Position numbers and translations under genes: made by a program
In this document: positions 1 through 7,032 of the stretch, in pieces
Layout: the number at the start of each line of letters is the position of its first letter
How positions within the stretch are numbered: position 1 is the first letter of the stretch
DNA from: Neobacillus rhizosphaerae
GTDB lineage: Bacteria > Bacillota > Bacilli > Bacillales > Cytobacillaceae
DNA: 64,000 nucleotides
Direction of reading: 5' to 3'
NCBI RefSeq assembly: GCF_937468385.1
Contig: NZ_CALBWS010000003.1
Coordinates: 1 to 64,000 of the forward strand
Notes under the pieces: generated by a model
What the model saw: only the letters and a program-made list of their open reading frames with translations
Database searches by the model: none
What the model was told of the DNA's origin: nothing

Positions 1-134
1 GAAATAATTTCTTATTAAAAAATTCCTAAATATAAGGACTTCTATGTCATTATATTTTCTGGATTCATTATACAAATTTACTTAGTTCATTAAAGTACTT
101 TTGTGTCACTCGTCATCTCCGTACTATAATTTGT

Positions 135-182
135 AAAAAAAGGTGTGGAGAAAAAATTAATAACAATTTCTCTACACCTTCT
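135..182 (-). terminator. Intrinsic terminator of the two-component operon
   Basis: On the minus strand a long stem (AAGGTGT arm pairing with ACACCTT, extended through GAGAAA/TTTCTC) is followed by a run of T. It lies a few bases after the histidine kinase stop. Bases 1-134 show nothing else I can support. Confidence 0.8.
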
Positions 183-190
183 GGTTAATA

Positions 191-1567
191 TTAGTTTAAT
201 AATGGAAGTTTGATAGTGAAAATGGTACCTTTATTCGTTTCACTCTCTACAGTAATAAAACCACCATGTGCTTCCACGAACCCTTTGGCGATAGAGAGTC
301 CGAGACCTGTTCCGCTTTCATCACGAGTTCTTGACGTATCCCTTTTATAAAACCGGTCAAAAATATGTGGAAGCACATCTTCCGGTATTCCTTGGCCGGT
401 GTTTGCTACTTGAATTATGAATGAGTTTGCCCGTGGTTGAGCAGAAATCTCCACCATACCCTGTGGAGGTGTATGCCTTAATGCATTGCCAACCAGATTT
501 ACAATAACCTGTGTCATTCTATCGGCATCAATTTGCAGAAAATATTCTGTTGGAATTTTATCGTACTGGAGTACAATTTCCTTTTCATCTGCCAGCCACT
601 GTAAATGATTGCAAATTCGTTCAATAAGCAGGTAAATATCAATAGGCTGAATATTTAATGGGAGCTTGCCAGCTTCAGCAAGACTTAATTGCTGTAAATC
701 TCTGACTAAACGGTTTAACCGATAAACTTCATCCGTAAGTTCAAGAATGATCTCCTCCGAAGGATTAATCACCCCTTCTTGAATTGATTCCAGCTTTCCT
801 TGAAGAATTGAAAGAGGTGTTCGCAGCTCATGTGCAACATCCGCGACAAGTGTCCGTCTAATTTCTTCATTGCGTTCCAGTTTCCGTGCCATGTCATTAA
901 ATGCTTCCCCTAGTTCATAAAATTCACCGGTTGCTGAAATGCTGATTTCCTTTGCTTTTTCCCCACTGGCAATCTGTTTAATCCCAGTCATTAGGATCTT
1001 TAATGGCTTGGATATTTTTCCTGCTATGAAAAGACTGAATATGGCTGCTGTTAATGCTGCTAACAAACCGCTGATTAGGATGGTAGTATTGGATGAGTGA
1101 ATAAACTCAATTTCAAGGTCTTTAAGTTTATGTTGATAAAGAACGAGAGTCCCTTTTTTCTCGCCATTTACAATTAAATCCACTTTTTTCCCCGAAAGAT
1201 CCTTTCCGGCGGATCCAATTCTTGTTCCTGATGAGTCAGCAATTACCAACCCGTTTAGATCGACTAGAAGTATATCATCACTTGACATGGACATATTCAT
1301 TCCCATCCCACGCATCATCATGCCATGTCCATTTCCGTTTGAGGAATCAGAACTAAAATATAGCTGCTGTACATTTTTCCATGAACCTGTTTCTTCATAA
1401 TATTGTTCCAGCATTAGTTCCATTCGCACCATAAAATTGTAGGTGTGTTGGTCTAAATAGTCCTGGAAAGTAGCCCGTATCCTCGATTGCAAAAAGACAG
1501 ATTGGCTTATTCCCATTAACAAAACAATTATGATGAATGCGATGATTAGCTTCATTTGAAGTTTCAT
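191..1567 (-). CDS. Sensor histidine kinase with Met/His-rich sensor loop
   Basis: Membrane histidine kinase of 458 residues that should phosphorylate the adjacent response regulator. Visible in order: a transmembrane helix (about 7-27), an extracytoplasmic loop (about 28-161), a second helix (about 162-182), a HAMP linker, a HisKA box with phospho-acceptor His246 in VAHELRTP, and a HATPase domain with N, G1 (IPEDVLPHIFDRF) and G2 (GTGLGLSI) boxes. The loop holds a stretch near residues 81-94 (HGMMMRGMGMNMSM) built of Met, Gly and one His, which resembles copper- or silver-binding Met motifs. The gene follows the regulator with a 4-base overlap, so the two are probably co-translated. The kinase assignment is firm; metal sensing is inferred. 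Confidence 0.92.
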   Translation of the reverse strand: MKLQMKLIIAFIIIVLLMGISQSVFLQSRIRATFQDYLDQHTYNFMVRMELMLEQYYEETGSWKNVQQLYFSSDSSNGNGHGMMMRGMGMNMSMSSDDILLVDLNGLVIADSSGTRIGSAGKDLSGKKVDLIVNGEKKGTLVLYQHKLKDLEIEFIHSSNTTILISGLLAALTAAIFSLFIAGKISKPLKILMTGIKQIASGEKAKEISISATGEFYELGEAFNDMARKLERNEEIRRTLVADVAHELRTPLSILQGKLESIQEGVINPSEEIILELTDEVYRLNRLVRDLQQLSLAEAGKLPLNIQPIDIYLLIERICNHLQWLADEKEIVLQYDKIPTEYFLQIDADRMTQVIVNLVGNALRHTPPQGMVEISAQPRANSFIIQVANTGQGIPEDVLPHIFDRFYKRDTSRTRDESGTGLGLSIAKGFVEAHGGFITVESETNKGTIFTIKLPLLN

Positions 1568-2259
1568 TTCTTTTCACCAAACCGATAGCCGATTCCGTAC
1601 ACAGTATGAATGTACTTCGGATGAGCAGGGTCATTTTCAACTTTTTTTCTTAAATTGCTGACATGGGTATCAATCGAACGTTCATAAAGAACAAATGCCT
1701 CCCCCATCACACTGTCCATCAATTGGAGACGGCTATATACACGGCCCGGTTTTCTGGCAAGTGTCACTAGGATTTTATATTCAGTTGGGGTTAAATTCAA
1801 AAATTCTCCTTTTACTTTTACTTCATATGTTGTTAAATTGATTTCAATGTCGTCTCTTACCAGAACTTCGTCTGCTTCTATATTATCATCAGTTGAACTC
1901 CTTCTTAAAACAGCCCGTATTCTCGCGGCAAGCTCACGAATACTAAACGGTTTGGTAATATAATCATCAGCACCCATTTCAAGACCTAATAGTTTATCTA
2001 TTTCTTCAGATTTTGCTGTTAACATAATCACGGGTAATTTTTTATGCTTCAAGCGGATTTCCCGCAGTGTTTGGAGGCCATCCTTATGCGGCATCATGAC
2101 ATCTAACAGCATAAGGTCTACTTCATGGTTTTCTACTAGTTGAACCGCTGCAGTCCCATCTCCTGCCTCCAGTGTTTCGAAACCTTCACTATGTAAATAG
2201 GTTTTAACCATATCCCGTATTTTCACTTCATCGTCTACTACAGCAATCATCTTAATCAC
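1564..2259 (-). CDS. OmpR/PhoB-family response regulator
   Basis: Cytoplasmic DNA-binding response regulator of 231 residues. The N-terminal receiver domain has the acidic pair in AVVDDE, phospho-acceptor Asp53 in LLDVMMP and the conserved Lys in YITKPF; the C-terminal half is a winged helix of the OmpR type (LTPTEYKILVTLARKPGRVYSR to GIGYRF). I take the GTG start because a strong GAAGGAGGA ribosome site sits at proper distance in front of it; an ATG three codons later is too far away. It is first in the operon with the Met-rich sensor kinase. The exported Met-rich protein upstream is a plausible target gene, by inference from position. Confidence 0.93.
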   Translation of the reverse strand: MIKMIAVVDDEVKIRDMVKTYLHSEGFETLEAGDGTAAVQLVENHEVDLMLLDVMMPHKDGLQTLREIRLKHKKLPVIMLTAKSEEIDKLLGLEMGADDYITKPFSIRELAARIRAVLRRSSTDDNIEADEVLVRDDIEINLTTYEVKVKGEFLNLTPTEYKILVTLARKPGRVYSRLQLMDSVMGEAFVLYERSIDTHVSNLRKKVENDPAHPKYIHTVYGIGYRFGEKK

Positions 2260-2373
2260 ATTTCTATCCTCCTTCTCTCGCTTTATTTTCTATTATACTT
2301 GGAAAATATCCGGTCACAGAGCTTAAAATATGACTACTTGGTTAATTTCCCGCCAGAAGGTTCTTACCTTGGA

Positions 2374-2402
2374 AAAAACTCTGAAGCAATGCCTCAGAGT
2401 TA
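2374..2402 (-). terminator. Terminator of the Met-rich protein gene
   Basis: Perfect 8-base stem AACTCTGA/TCAGAGTT read on the minus strand and followed by TTTTTT. It separates the Met-rich protein gene from the two-component operon. Confidence 0.8.
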
Positions 2403-2421
2403 AGAAAAGTTTATGATTAAA

Positions 2422-3027
2422 TTAAAGATTTGTACCATTCCCGGTTTGGAATTGTTGATTGTCCGGGTAACTGCCGCATCCGCCGCCTTGCCCCATCCCC
2501 ATTCCACGTCCATGCATTGAGCCCATATCATTCCGTTCGATTGCTTGTTCCATCATATATTCCATGTTTTTTAACATATTATCCATTTGTTCTTGTGTAA
2601 GATTTCCTTCTTTTACAAGCTTTTCGAGTTCAGTCTTTCTTGACTCTGTCATTACCTTAACAATATCTTTAACCTTGACACCTTTTTCTTCAGCCAAGTC
2701 AGCAATCGATTTACCTTCCTTTCGAGCTGCCAGATAGTCGTCTACTGACATGGCGAGTGCATCAGCTACTGACTCTTTCATAGAACCCCTCATACTCATA
2801 CCCATACCCGATCTATTACCCATAGGTTCTCCAGTCATCGGGCAGGTAAAATCAGCCTGTCCCTGTTGAGGTGCCTCCTTCTTATCGGCTGTTTGAACAA
2901 CCGACAAATTGTTGCTGATTGCTTGCTCATTTACATTTGCAGACGGCTTACCAATTGGAGCAAACATAGCTCCCAAAGAAAAAACTCCTACAAAAGCACC
3001 AGCAGTCAATAAATAACTCCATTTCAT
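2422..3027 (-). CDS. Exported Met/Gly-rich protein (DUF2680/YckD-like)
   Basis: A protein of about 201 residues starting at an ATG with AAGGAG nine bases ahead. An N-terminal hydrophobic segment (SYLLTAGAFVGVFSLGAMFA) is a signal peptide or anchor. The middle has helical repeats with the pattern SVDDYLAARKEGKSIADLAE and LTQEQMDNMLKNM, as in small exported Bacillus proteins of the DUF2680/YckD kind. Met-rich patches flank this part (GMGMSMRGSM and MGSMHGRGMGMGQ), plus a CPMTGEPMG motif and a lone Cys near the C-terminus. The Met motifs match those of the neighbouring kinase loop, so a joint role with soft metals (copper or silver) outside the membrane is likely but inferred. It has its own terminator and so is a separate transcript. 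Confidence 0.75.
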   Translation of the reverse strand: MKWSYLLTAGAFVGVFSLGAMFAPIGKPSANVNEQAISNNLSVVQTADKKEAPQQGQADFTCPMTGEPMGNRSGMGMSMRGSMKESVADALAMSVDDYLAARKEGKSIADLAEEKGVKVKDIVKVMTESRKTELEKLVKEGNLTQEQMDNMLKNMEYMMEQAIERNDMGSMHGRGMGMGQGGGCGSYPDNQQFQTGNGTNL

Positions 3028-3289
3028 TAAAACCAACTCCTTTTAAAATTTATGTAAATCAATTTTCAATTTCATCATACTGAACAACTTTCCAGAATCT
3101 TTAAAGGAAATATCAAGAAAATGTTAAGATTTCTCCTTTTTAAGTAAAGCTGTTTTCACAAAGATTCTTATTTTTATAAGACTTTTAAAAAGTGTTCAAG
3201 AAAATGACAAAAATACTCTTGTTAAATATGAGTTAAATAGCTTTTAAATAATAGTTTGGTATTTATTCATATTTCTTTTATAAAAACCT

Positions 3290-3305
3290 ATACCACATTG
3301 GGTAT
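3290..3305 (+). promoter_or_regulatory. ATACC-N6-GGTAT operator-like site over the -10 of the UxxC gene
   Basis: Inverted repeat ATACC-ACATTG-GGTAT, with TATAAT at 3303-3308 overlapping its right arm and the start codon 40 bases downstream. The same architecture recurs at 4399-4414 in front of the HesB-like unit. The layout resembles operators of the CsoR/CstR family (copper or persulfide-sensing repressors). That family assignment is from memory of the consensus. The rest of 3028-3289 is AT-rich and shows nothing I can name. Confidence 0.5.
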
Positions 3306-3345
3306 AATGAATGTGAAATAAAATACAAAGGAGGTAATCTACCAA

Positions 3346-3852
3346 ATGCAGAAAAGGAAATATCTTATGATCATTCTTTCCCTGATGTTATTTACCATCA
3401 TAGTGACTGGGTGTTCTTCTAATGAGAATGCAAAAGCTCTTAAGGATGATAAAGGGAACATAGTAGCCTTGGACAATAAGGAAAAACCTACTTTACTTTT
3501 TTTCTTCACAGGGAATAGTTGAGACTACTGTAAATCACAGCTGGTCGAGCTGCAGAAAAGTAAAGAGTTATTTGTTGGGTTCCCAGGAGATATTTATGCT
3601 CTAAGTGCAGATTCAGTAGAGCATCATAAAGAATTAAAAGCGGAGCTGGGTCTAGATTATCCAATATTATCTGATAAATACCTACAAATGATTGAAAAAG
3701 CTGGTTTAAAGGATCCAAGTGAGCCTAAATCACTAAGAGGATTTGTAATACTTGATAAAAAAGGAAACATCATCGAATCACGTCAAGTAGATCCATTTGG
3801 AGATGAAGCAGCAAACATTATTTCGTATGCTGCTGAAAAACTAGCACAATAA
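3346..3852 (+). CDS. Thioredoxin-like selenoprotein lipoprotein (UxxC, in-frame UGA)
   Basis: An open frame of 168 codons interrupted only by one TGA at 3520-3522 (codon 59). Reading it as selenocysteine gives a lipoprotein: a signal peptide with lipobox VTGC (Cys23), then a thioredoxin/AhpC-like domain with strand PTLLFFFTGNS, the redox motif U-D-Y-C (59-62), and the family's later strand GFVILDKKGNIIESRQVDP. The UGA sits exactly where the first active-site Cys of a CxxC thioredoxin would be, and Cys62 is the resolving Cys. A hairpin with G-rich loop follows 20 bases after the UGA. The ribosome site AAAGGAGG is strong. A likely membrane-anchored thiol reductase or peroxidase. Gene callers will split this gene or call it broken. 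The alternative is a nonsense mutation, which would have had to hit precisely this codon. Confidence 0.85.
3536..3555 (+). promoter_or_regulatory. SECIS-like hairpin of the UxxC gene
   Basis: Stem CAGCT (3538-3542) pairs with AGCTG (3548-3552) around the loop GGTCG. The loop begins with GG and starts 20 bases after the UGA, within the 16-37 base window described for bacterial SECIS elements, where a G in the first two loop positions is recognised by SelB. Confidence 0.7.
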
Positions 3853-3906
3853 AATAAGGTGAGAAGTCCTTCCAGCAAAATGGAGCTGGACTTCTCACCT
3901 TTTAAA
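3851..3906. terminator. Bidirectional terminator between the two selenoprotein genes
   Basis: A 12-base perfect stem (3856-3867 with 3890-3901) capped by an inner CCAGC/GCTGG stem. T-rich tails follow in both directions, so it can end both convergent genes. Confidence 0.8.
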
Positions 3907-3925
3907 TAATAGCCCTCTTTTAACA

Positions 3926-4213
3926 TTAAACTCGAAGGATTGTAAATTGTCCGTCTCCGAATATTGACTTTGTATAATCAATTTTTACATTATTAAAATA
4001 AACTTGATCACGTTCATTAACTAAAAACTGAATTCCGTCTAGTTCAAAGATTTCATCAGTATCTAAAGCCGACTCCTCCAGAGTCAGGCGAAGCTGCGGC
4101 CCCCCTCAGCCAATTCCCATTGATAAGCGGATCAGCGGCTTTTTTCCTTCTTTGATTACATCTTGAACATCATTTGTAATTTTTATAATTGCTGCATGGG
4201 TTACTTTCACCAT
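3926..4213 (-). CDS. HesB-like selenoprotein (in-frame UGA)
   Basis: A frame of 95 codons with one in-frame TGA at 4106-4108 (codon 36). Translation gives MVKVTHAAIIKITNDV, then IRLSMGIG-U-GGPQLRLTLEES, then a HesB/IscA-type tail (GIQFLVNERDQVYFNNVKIDY). The UGA falls in the loop where the HesB fold carries its first conserved Cys, and HesB-like proteins are a recognised bacterial selenoprotein family. A hairpin with a bulged U and a UGGAG loop follows the UGA at the correct distance. The ribosome site GGAGGG lies eight bases before ATG. Unlike classical IscA, no C-terminal CxC is visible, so iron-sulfur assembly cannot be assumed; a redox role in selenium or sulfur handling is more likely. 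The gene is convergent with the UxxC gene. Confidence 0.87.
4068..4089 (-). promoter_or_regulatory. SECIS-like hairpin of the HesB-like gene
   Basis: On the minus strand GCC (4089-4087), a bulged U, and GACUC pair with GAGUC and GGC, closing the loop UGGAG with G at loop position 2. The loop G is 26 bases after the UGA. The single bulged U on the 5' side of the stem recalls the fdhF SECIS, where such a U contacts SelB. Confidence 0.78.
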
Positions 4214-4239
4214 TTATTTATCCCTCCATAATAAAGTCA

Positions 4240-4360
4240 CTATCTCTTTGTAGTTAATAACCAAGCGCTCATGCCGCCTTTGACATTCATCACTTTTGGA
4301 AATCCTATTTTTTTAACTTCCTACTAAACTACTGTCTTCTCATACCACTTTTAATCATTG
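4240..4360 (-). pseudogene. Rhodanese-domain remnant
   Basis: Minus-strand translation gives the C-terminal part of a rhodanese: SGMRRQ, FSRKLKK, then after a frameshift KKIGFPKVMNVKGGMSAWLL. Two in-frame stops and a shift break it, and the N-terminal half is missing. The GGMSAW motif is diagnostic. It lies between the operator at 4399-4414 and the HesB-like gene, so it was probably the first gene of that unit. Confidence 0.65.
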
Positions 4361-4390
4361 GTTTTAATAAAAGGAATATCATTGACAAGA

Positions 4391-4422
4391 ATTATATTAT
4401 ACCCACATAGGTATAATGTCAA
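4391..4422 (-). promoter_or_regulatory. Promoter and ATACC-N6-GGTAT operator for the HesB-like unit
   Basis: ATACC-CACATA-GGTAT occupies 4399-4414. On the minus strand TTGACA (4422-4417) and TATAAT (4401-4396) flank and overlap it with a short 15-base spacer; a second TATAAT lies at 4396-4391. A repressor bound to the inverted repeat would block the promoter. A weaker copy (GGTAT at 5003-5007, N6, partial TTACT arm) stands just upstream of the rhodanese lipoprotein gene. Confidence 0.5.
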
Positions 4423-4468
4423 CGTTATTCTCTTCATGAATTAATAATTAAACTTACTGTTTTCAAAA

Positions 4469-4509
4469 GCAATAAAATGAGCATCAATGTTAGAAGCTCA
4501 TTTTATTGC
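4469..4509 (-). terminator. Hairpin ending the rhodanese lipoprotein transcript
   Basis: Perfect 14-base stem (4469-4482 with 4496-4509) followed on the minus strand by CTTTTG. Between it and the rhodanese stop (4510-4591) the frame stays coding-like after the stop codon (DLKFENCTNELGVTEIV), perhaps a decayed extension. Confidence 0.6.
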
Positions 4510-4591
4510 AAGATCTCCTTTATATATTTGATTTTTCTATAACTATTTCTGTTACCCCAAGTTCATTTGTGCAATTTTCAAATTTTAGATC

Positions 4592-4960
4592 TTATTGTTC
4601 AATTTCAAATGGCCAGGCATTCATACCCTCAGTCAAGTTATAAATTTTCTTAAAACCTTTGCTTGTTAAAATTTCACTAGCTTGGACGGAACGGTTGCCG
4701 CTACGGCAGACCACTAAATAGGGGTCATTTTTTTGTAATTCATTTAATCTTCCTTCTAATTCTTGGACTGGAATCAACGTTGCATCAGGAATATGCCCCG
4801 CTTGAAATTCTTCTTGCGTTCTTACATCTAACACGACAACTTCTTTGTTGTCTATTAATTTTTTTGCTTCATCTGAAGATACATTTCGATATCCTTCATT
4901 TCCACATGCAGTAAGAACTAAGACTAAGAATAGGGCTAAAAAGAGCAATATTTTTTTCAA
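4592..4960 (-). CDS. Rhodanese-domain lipoprotein
   Basis: Single-domain rhodanese of 122 residues exported as a lipoprotein. The signal peptide ends in the lipobox LTAC (Cys19), followed by a rhodanese fold with the DVRTQEEF motif and the active-site loop VCRSGNRS (persulfide Cys85), ending GMNAWPFEIEQ. I use the TTG start because AAAGGTGG precedes it at suitable distance and no ATG fits. It should transfer sulfane sulfur (for example thiosulfate to a thiol acceptor) on the outer face of the membrane. Proximity to two candidate selenoproteins and to ATACC-type operator sites suggests persulfide or selenium chemistry; that link is inferred from position. Confidence 0.9.
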   Translation of the reverse strand: MKKILLFLALFLVLVLTACGNEGYRNVSSDEAKKLIDNKEVVVLDVRTQEEFQAGHIPDATLIPVQELEGRLNELQKNDPYLVVCRSGNRSVQASEILTSKGFKKIYNLTEGMNAWPFEIEQ

Positions 4961-5160
4961 TGTACAACCACCTTTAGACGATTCCTCCTGATTACTCCAG
5001 GGGGTATAATTTTATTATATAAAATTAAAATCTATCATCAATCCATTTTTCATCTTTTATTTGAATGTTTTTTGAACAAAAACATATTAATGAACAATTT
5101 TGGTCATTTTAAAGATAATACGAGTATTTTGGAAAGGAGTTTAATAAAATAAAGCCAATG

Positions 5161-5350
5161 ATCATTTTCAAAAAATGTCAGGAGTTTTGTATCCACAAAA
5201 ATAGAAGGTGCAAACTTTTATTCAGGAATAATTGACACAAAAACTGAGACTTGATTTTTCATATGCAACTATAAATCTTTCAGAACAAAGAAATGTGGTA
5301 AAAATACCAAAAATTAAATCAACAAATGACGGTTTATTTTGTTATTCTTA
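5161..5350 (+). pseudogene. Decayed coding-like stretch, family unknown
   Basis: Plus-strand frames give protein-like text in two pieces, VSTKIEGANFYSGIIDTKTE and, after a shift, FSYATINLSEQRNVVKIPK. No start with a ribosome site precedes it. I do not recognise the family. A hairpin with GGCGATGC/GCATCGCC arms follows at 5380-5404. The remaining 5008-5160 is AT-rich and shows nothing I can name. Confidence 0.3.
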
Positions 5351-5516
5351 CTAGCCTGCCCTTAGTCGAACAAGGTAAAGGCGATGCCTTTTTAAAGCAT
5401 CGCCCCCTGTTCAATATGTTTACCTAAAATTTATAGACAGCCCTATGTGGATCTACATTAGTATCCCTAAAATTATTTTTAAGGAACAGAGGGACAGGTT
5501 TACTGCCCCATATTAT

Positions 5517-5648
5517 TTACTTATTTTTAGTTCTTTGGGCTCTTATTGCAATTTTTTCAAGTCCATTTTCTCCCGCAATTTCTGCATCTGCTTTTGTTGG
5601 TAGAGCATTTTTATTATTCTTAAACTGGTTATTCGTTCTTTTAGCCAT
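5517..5648 (-). CDS. Small basic protein, 43 residues
   Basis: A 43-codon gene with an AGGGTGGTG ribosome site before its ATG, encoding MAKRTNNQFKNNKNALPTKA and ending in GLEKIAIRAQRTKNK. It is strongly basic, rich in Asn, Lys and Ala, and has no hydrophobic segment. Size and composition are those of minor small acid-soluble or spore-coat-associated peptides of Bacillus, but I cannot assign it to a named family. It is followed by an inverted GGGACAG-type repeat near 5489-5508. Confidence 0.6.
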   Translation of the reverse strand: MAKRTNNQFKNNKNALPTKADAEIAGENGLEKIAIRAQRTKNK

Positions 5649-5900
5649 TTTTTCACCACCCTTGTAGTTTGAATTAGTTGTCCCTTCAAGGATGCCGACT
5701 ATTATAAATACACCATATAAAGATATCTGAGCAGTATTTTTTCATATATTGTTCGTTAACGGCACCCACATATTAGTTTGCTTTCTTTTTTATAGGTTAT
5801 GCGATTTGATTTTTTTCTTAAACTGACCCGATACTAGAATAAGAAAAAAGCCACCAAAAGTGGTACCGATTTAAGCATACAGATAGGTAAGGGTTGGAAG

Positions 5901-5958
5901 TTATCTCTCCCTTTTCCCCCGAACAAGCGTCTTTCACCGCATACGGCGTTCAAACTAA
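5901..5958 (-). mobile_element. Group II intron 3'-end (domain V-like) remnant
   Basis: The minus strand reads GAACGCCGTATGCGGTGAAA and then GACGCTTGTTCGGGGG, close to the usual group II intron domain V text (GAGCCGTATGCGGTGAAAG, then a complementary CGCATGTACGGTTC arm). The catalytic GAGC start is altered and the distal arm pairs imperfectly, so it is a decayed copy. No intron-encoded reverse transcriptase is nearby. Apart from this, 5649-5996 shows no gene. Confidence 0.45.
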
Positions 5959-5996
5959 TCCAATTCAACTAAATTTCCATCATCCTTTCCTTGAGG

Positions 5997-6386
5997 TTAG
6001 TTTCCTTGCTTTTTTTTCTTTATCACATTATAAAAATAATTCGCTAGATAAAAAGCAAAAGCTATATGGCATACCCAATCATAGCGAAAAGGACTAGGAA
6101 GACCTCGAGCTCCGATTATGAAAAAAACATATACAGCGAATATTACATTTCTTACCCCATTTGTCGTGTACGATGATACTAGTCGTTTTAAAACTATGTC
6201 AATTATAATCCATAAAACAAATACCACGTTCACAAAAATACGAATTTGGTAATATTCTTCGATAATCTCTTGTCTAGTTGCATACATCAAGAAAAAAAAT
6301 ACGCCTAATAATATTCCAATGACCATATAGCATTTTAACCAAATCGGATAATTTAATGTTTTCATTTTAATCCCAACCAATCCCAT
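5997..6386 (-). CDS. Small integral membrane protein, unknown
   Basis: A 129-residue protein with four likely membrane segments (around WLKCYMVIGILLGVFFFLMY, FVNVVFVLWIIIDIVL, NVIFAVYVFFIIG and HIAFAFYLANYF) and a Lys-rich C-terminus. No catalytic motif is visible. The start is uncertain: the first ATG and an internal ATG seven codons later both have weak ribosome sites. It stands alone, downstream of a minus-strand terminator at about 6484, so it probably has its own promoter. Family not recognised. Confidence 0.6.
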   Translation of the reverse strand: MGLVGIKMKTLNYPIWLKCYMVIGILLGVFFFLMYATRQEIIEEYYQIRIFVNVVFVLWIIIDIVLKRLVSSYTTNGVRNVIFAVYVFFIIGARGLPSPFRYDWVCHIAFAFYLANYFYNVIKKKKQGN

Positions 6387-6475
6387 TTTCTGTTTTTCTT
6401 TCCATCTAAACCATCAATCCAGTCAAGGAGTAATGTTCTAGGCTAGAGAATGTAGTTAGCACTATACCACCCTTT

Positions 6476-6510
6476 TGCAAAAAGCGTTCCTGCTTAATTA
6501 CAGAAACGCC
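6476..6510 (-). terminator. Intrinsic terminator
   Basis: GCGTTTCTG pairs with CAGGAACGC on the minus strand (one wobble pair), followed by TTTTTGC. It would stop minus-strand transcripts arriving from the acetyltransferase region. The rest of 6387-6705 shows no gene. Confidence 0.55.
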
Positions 6511-6780
6511 GTTGTTTAAATTTTATCATCCTTTTTTGGTCAAAAATCTAACTTTTTTCTGAACTTTTTCATTCCTTATTAAACTATCATGACCCGTTAC
6601 TTATTATTTGGTAAATGGATTGCATAAACAACACCTTACCTAATCCTTTTTCGTTTTTTCTGAGTCATCCGTACCTCGTTTCACTACAAAAAGTGCCTCT
6701 AGTCAGTGATTAAAATCTATACTCCCTTCCTTTTTGATTATGGTATTATGGAAACAGTCAATCATTTAAGGAGTGAAATC

Positions 6781-7032
6781 ATGAGTGTACATAAAGATTT
6801 GATTAAACACGCGGAAAAACAAAATAAAATTTATAAAATGTTTTTAGCTCTTGATCAACAACGGGAAAGCTTTATCGAGGAAGCTCTTGAGTTATGTAAA
6901 CATGGCAGTCCCTTTTCAACAGATAAAATAAACGAAGTAACGAATAAAATTAATAAAATAAATTTGCGATTTATACCGACGAGGAAAAACGTTACCGTTG
7001 ATATGATTAAGGATTACGTAAAAAATTCATAG
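6781..7032 (+). CDS. YpbS-like (DUF2533) protein
   Basis: A soluble helical protein of 83 residues beginning MSVHKDLIKHAEKQNKIYKM. I choose this internal ATG because AAGGAG precedes it by seven bases, while an upstream ATG has no ribosome site. The sequence, including ALELCKHGSPFSTDKINEVT, agrees with what I recall of Bacillus YpbS (DUF2533), a conserved protein of unknown function. It is monocistronic, with a GGACAGT-type hairpin at about 7072-7095 behind it. The family call is from memory, so moderately sure. Confidence 0.75.
   Translation: MSVHKDLIKHAEKQNKIYKMFLALDQQRESFIEEALELCKHGSPFSTDKINEVTNKINKINLRFIPTRKNVTVDMIKDYVKNS

Noticed and set aside
3520..3522. In-frame TGA taken as a pseudogene mutation
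   Set aside because: The position at an active-site Cys, intact downstream coding, the SECIS-like hairpin and a second such gene 600 bases away fit selenocysteine better.
3506..3718. Minus-strand frame of 70 codons
   Set aside because: It is antisense to the selenoprotein gene, has no ribosome site and shows no domain; the plus-strand reading with one UGA explains the region.
5894..6097. Plus-strand frame of 67 codons
   Set aside because: Overlaps the intron domain V-like remnant and the membrane protein gene; no ribosome site and no protein-like features.
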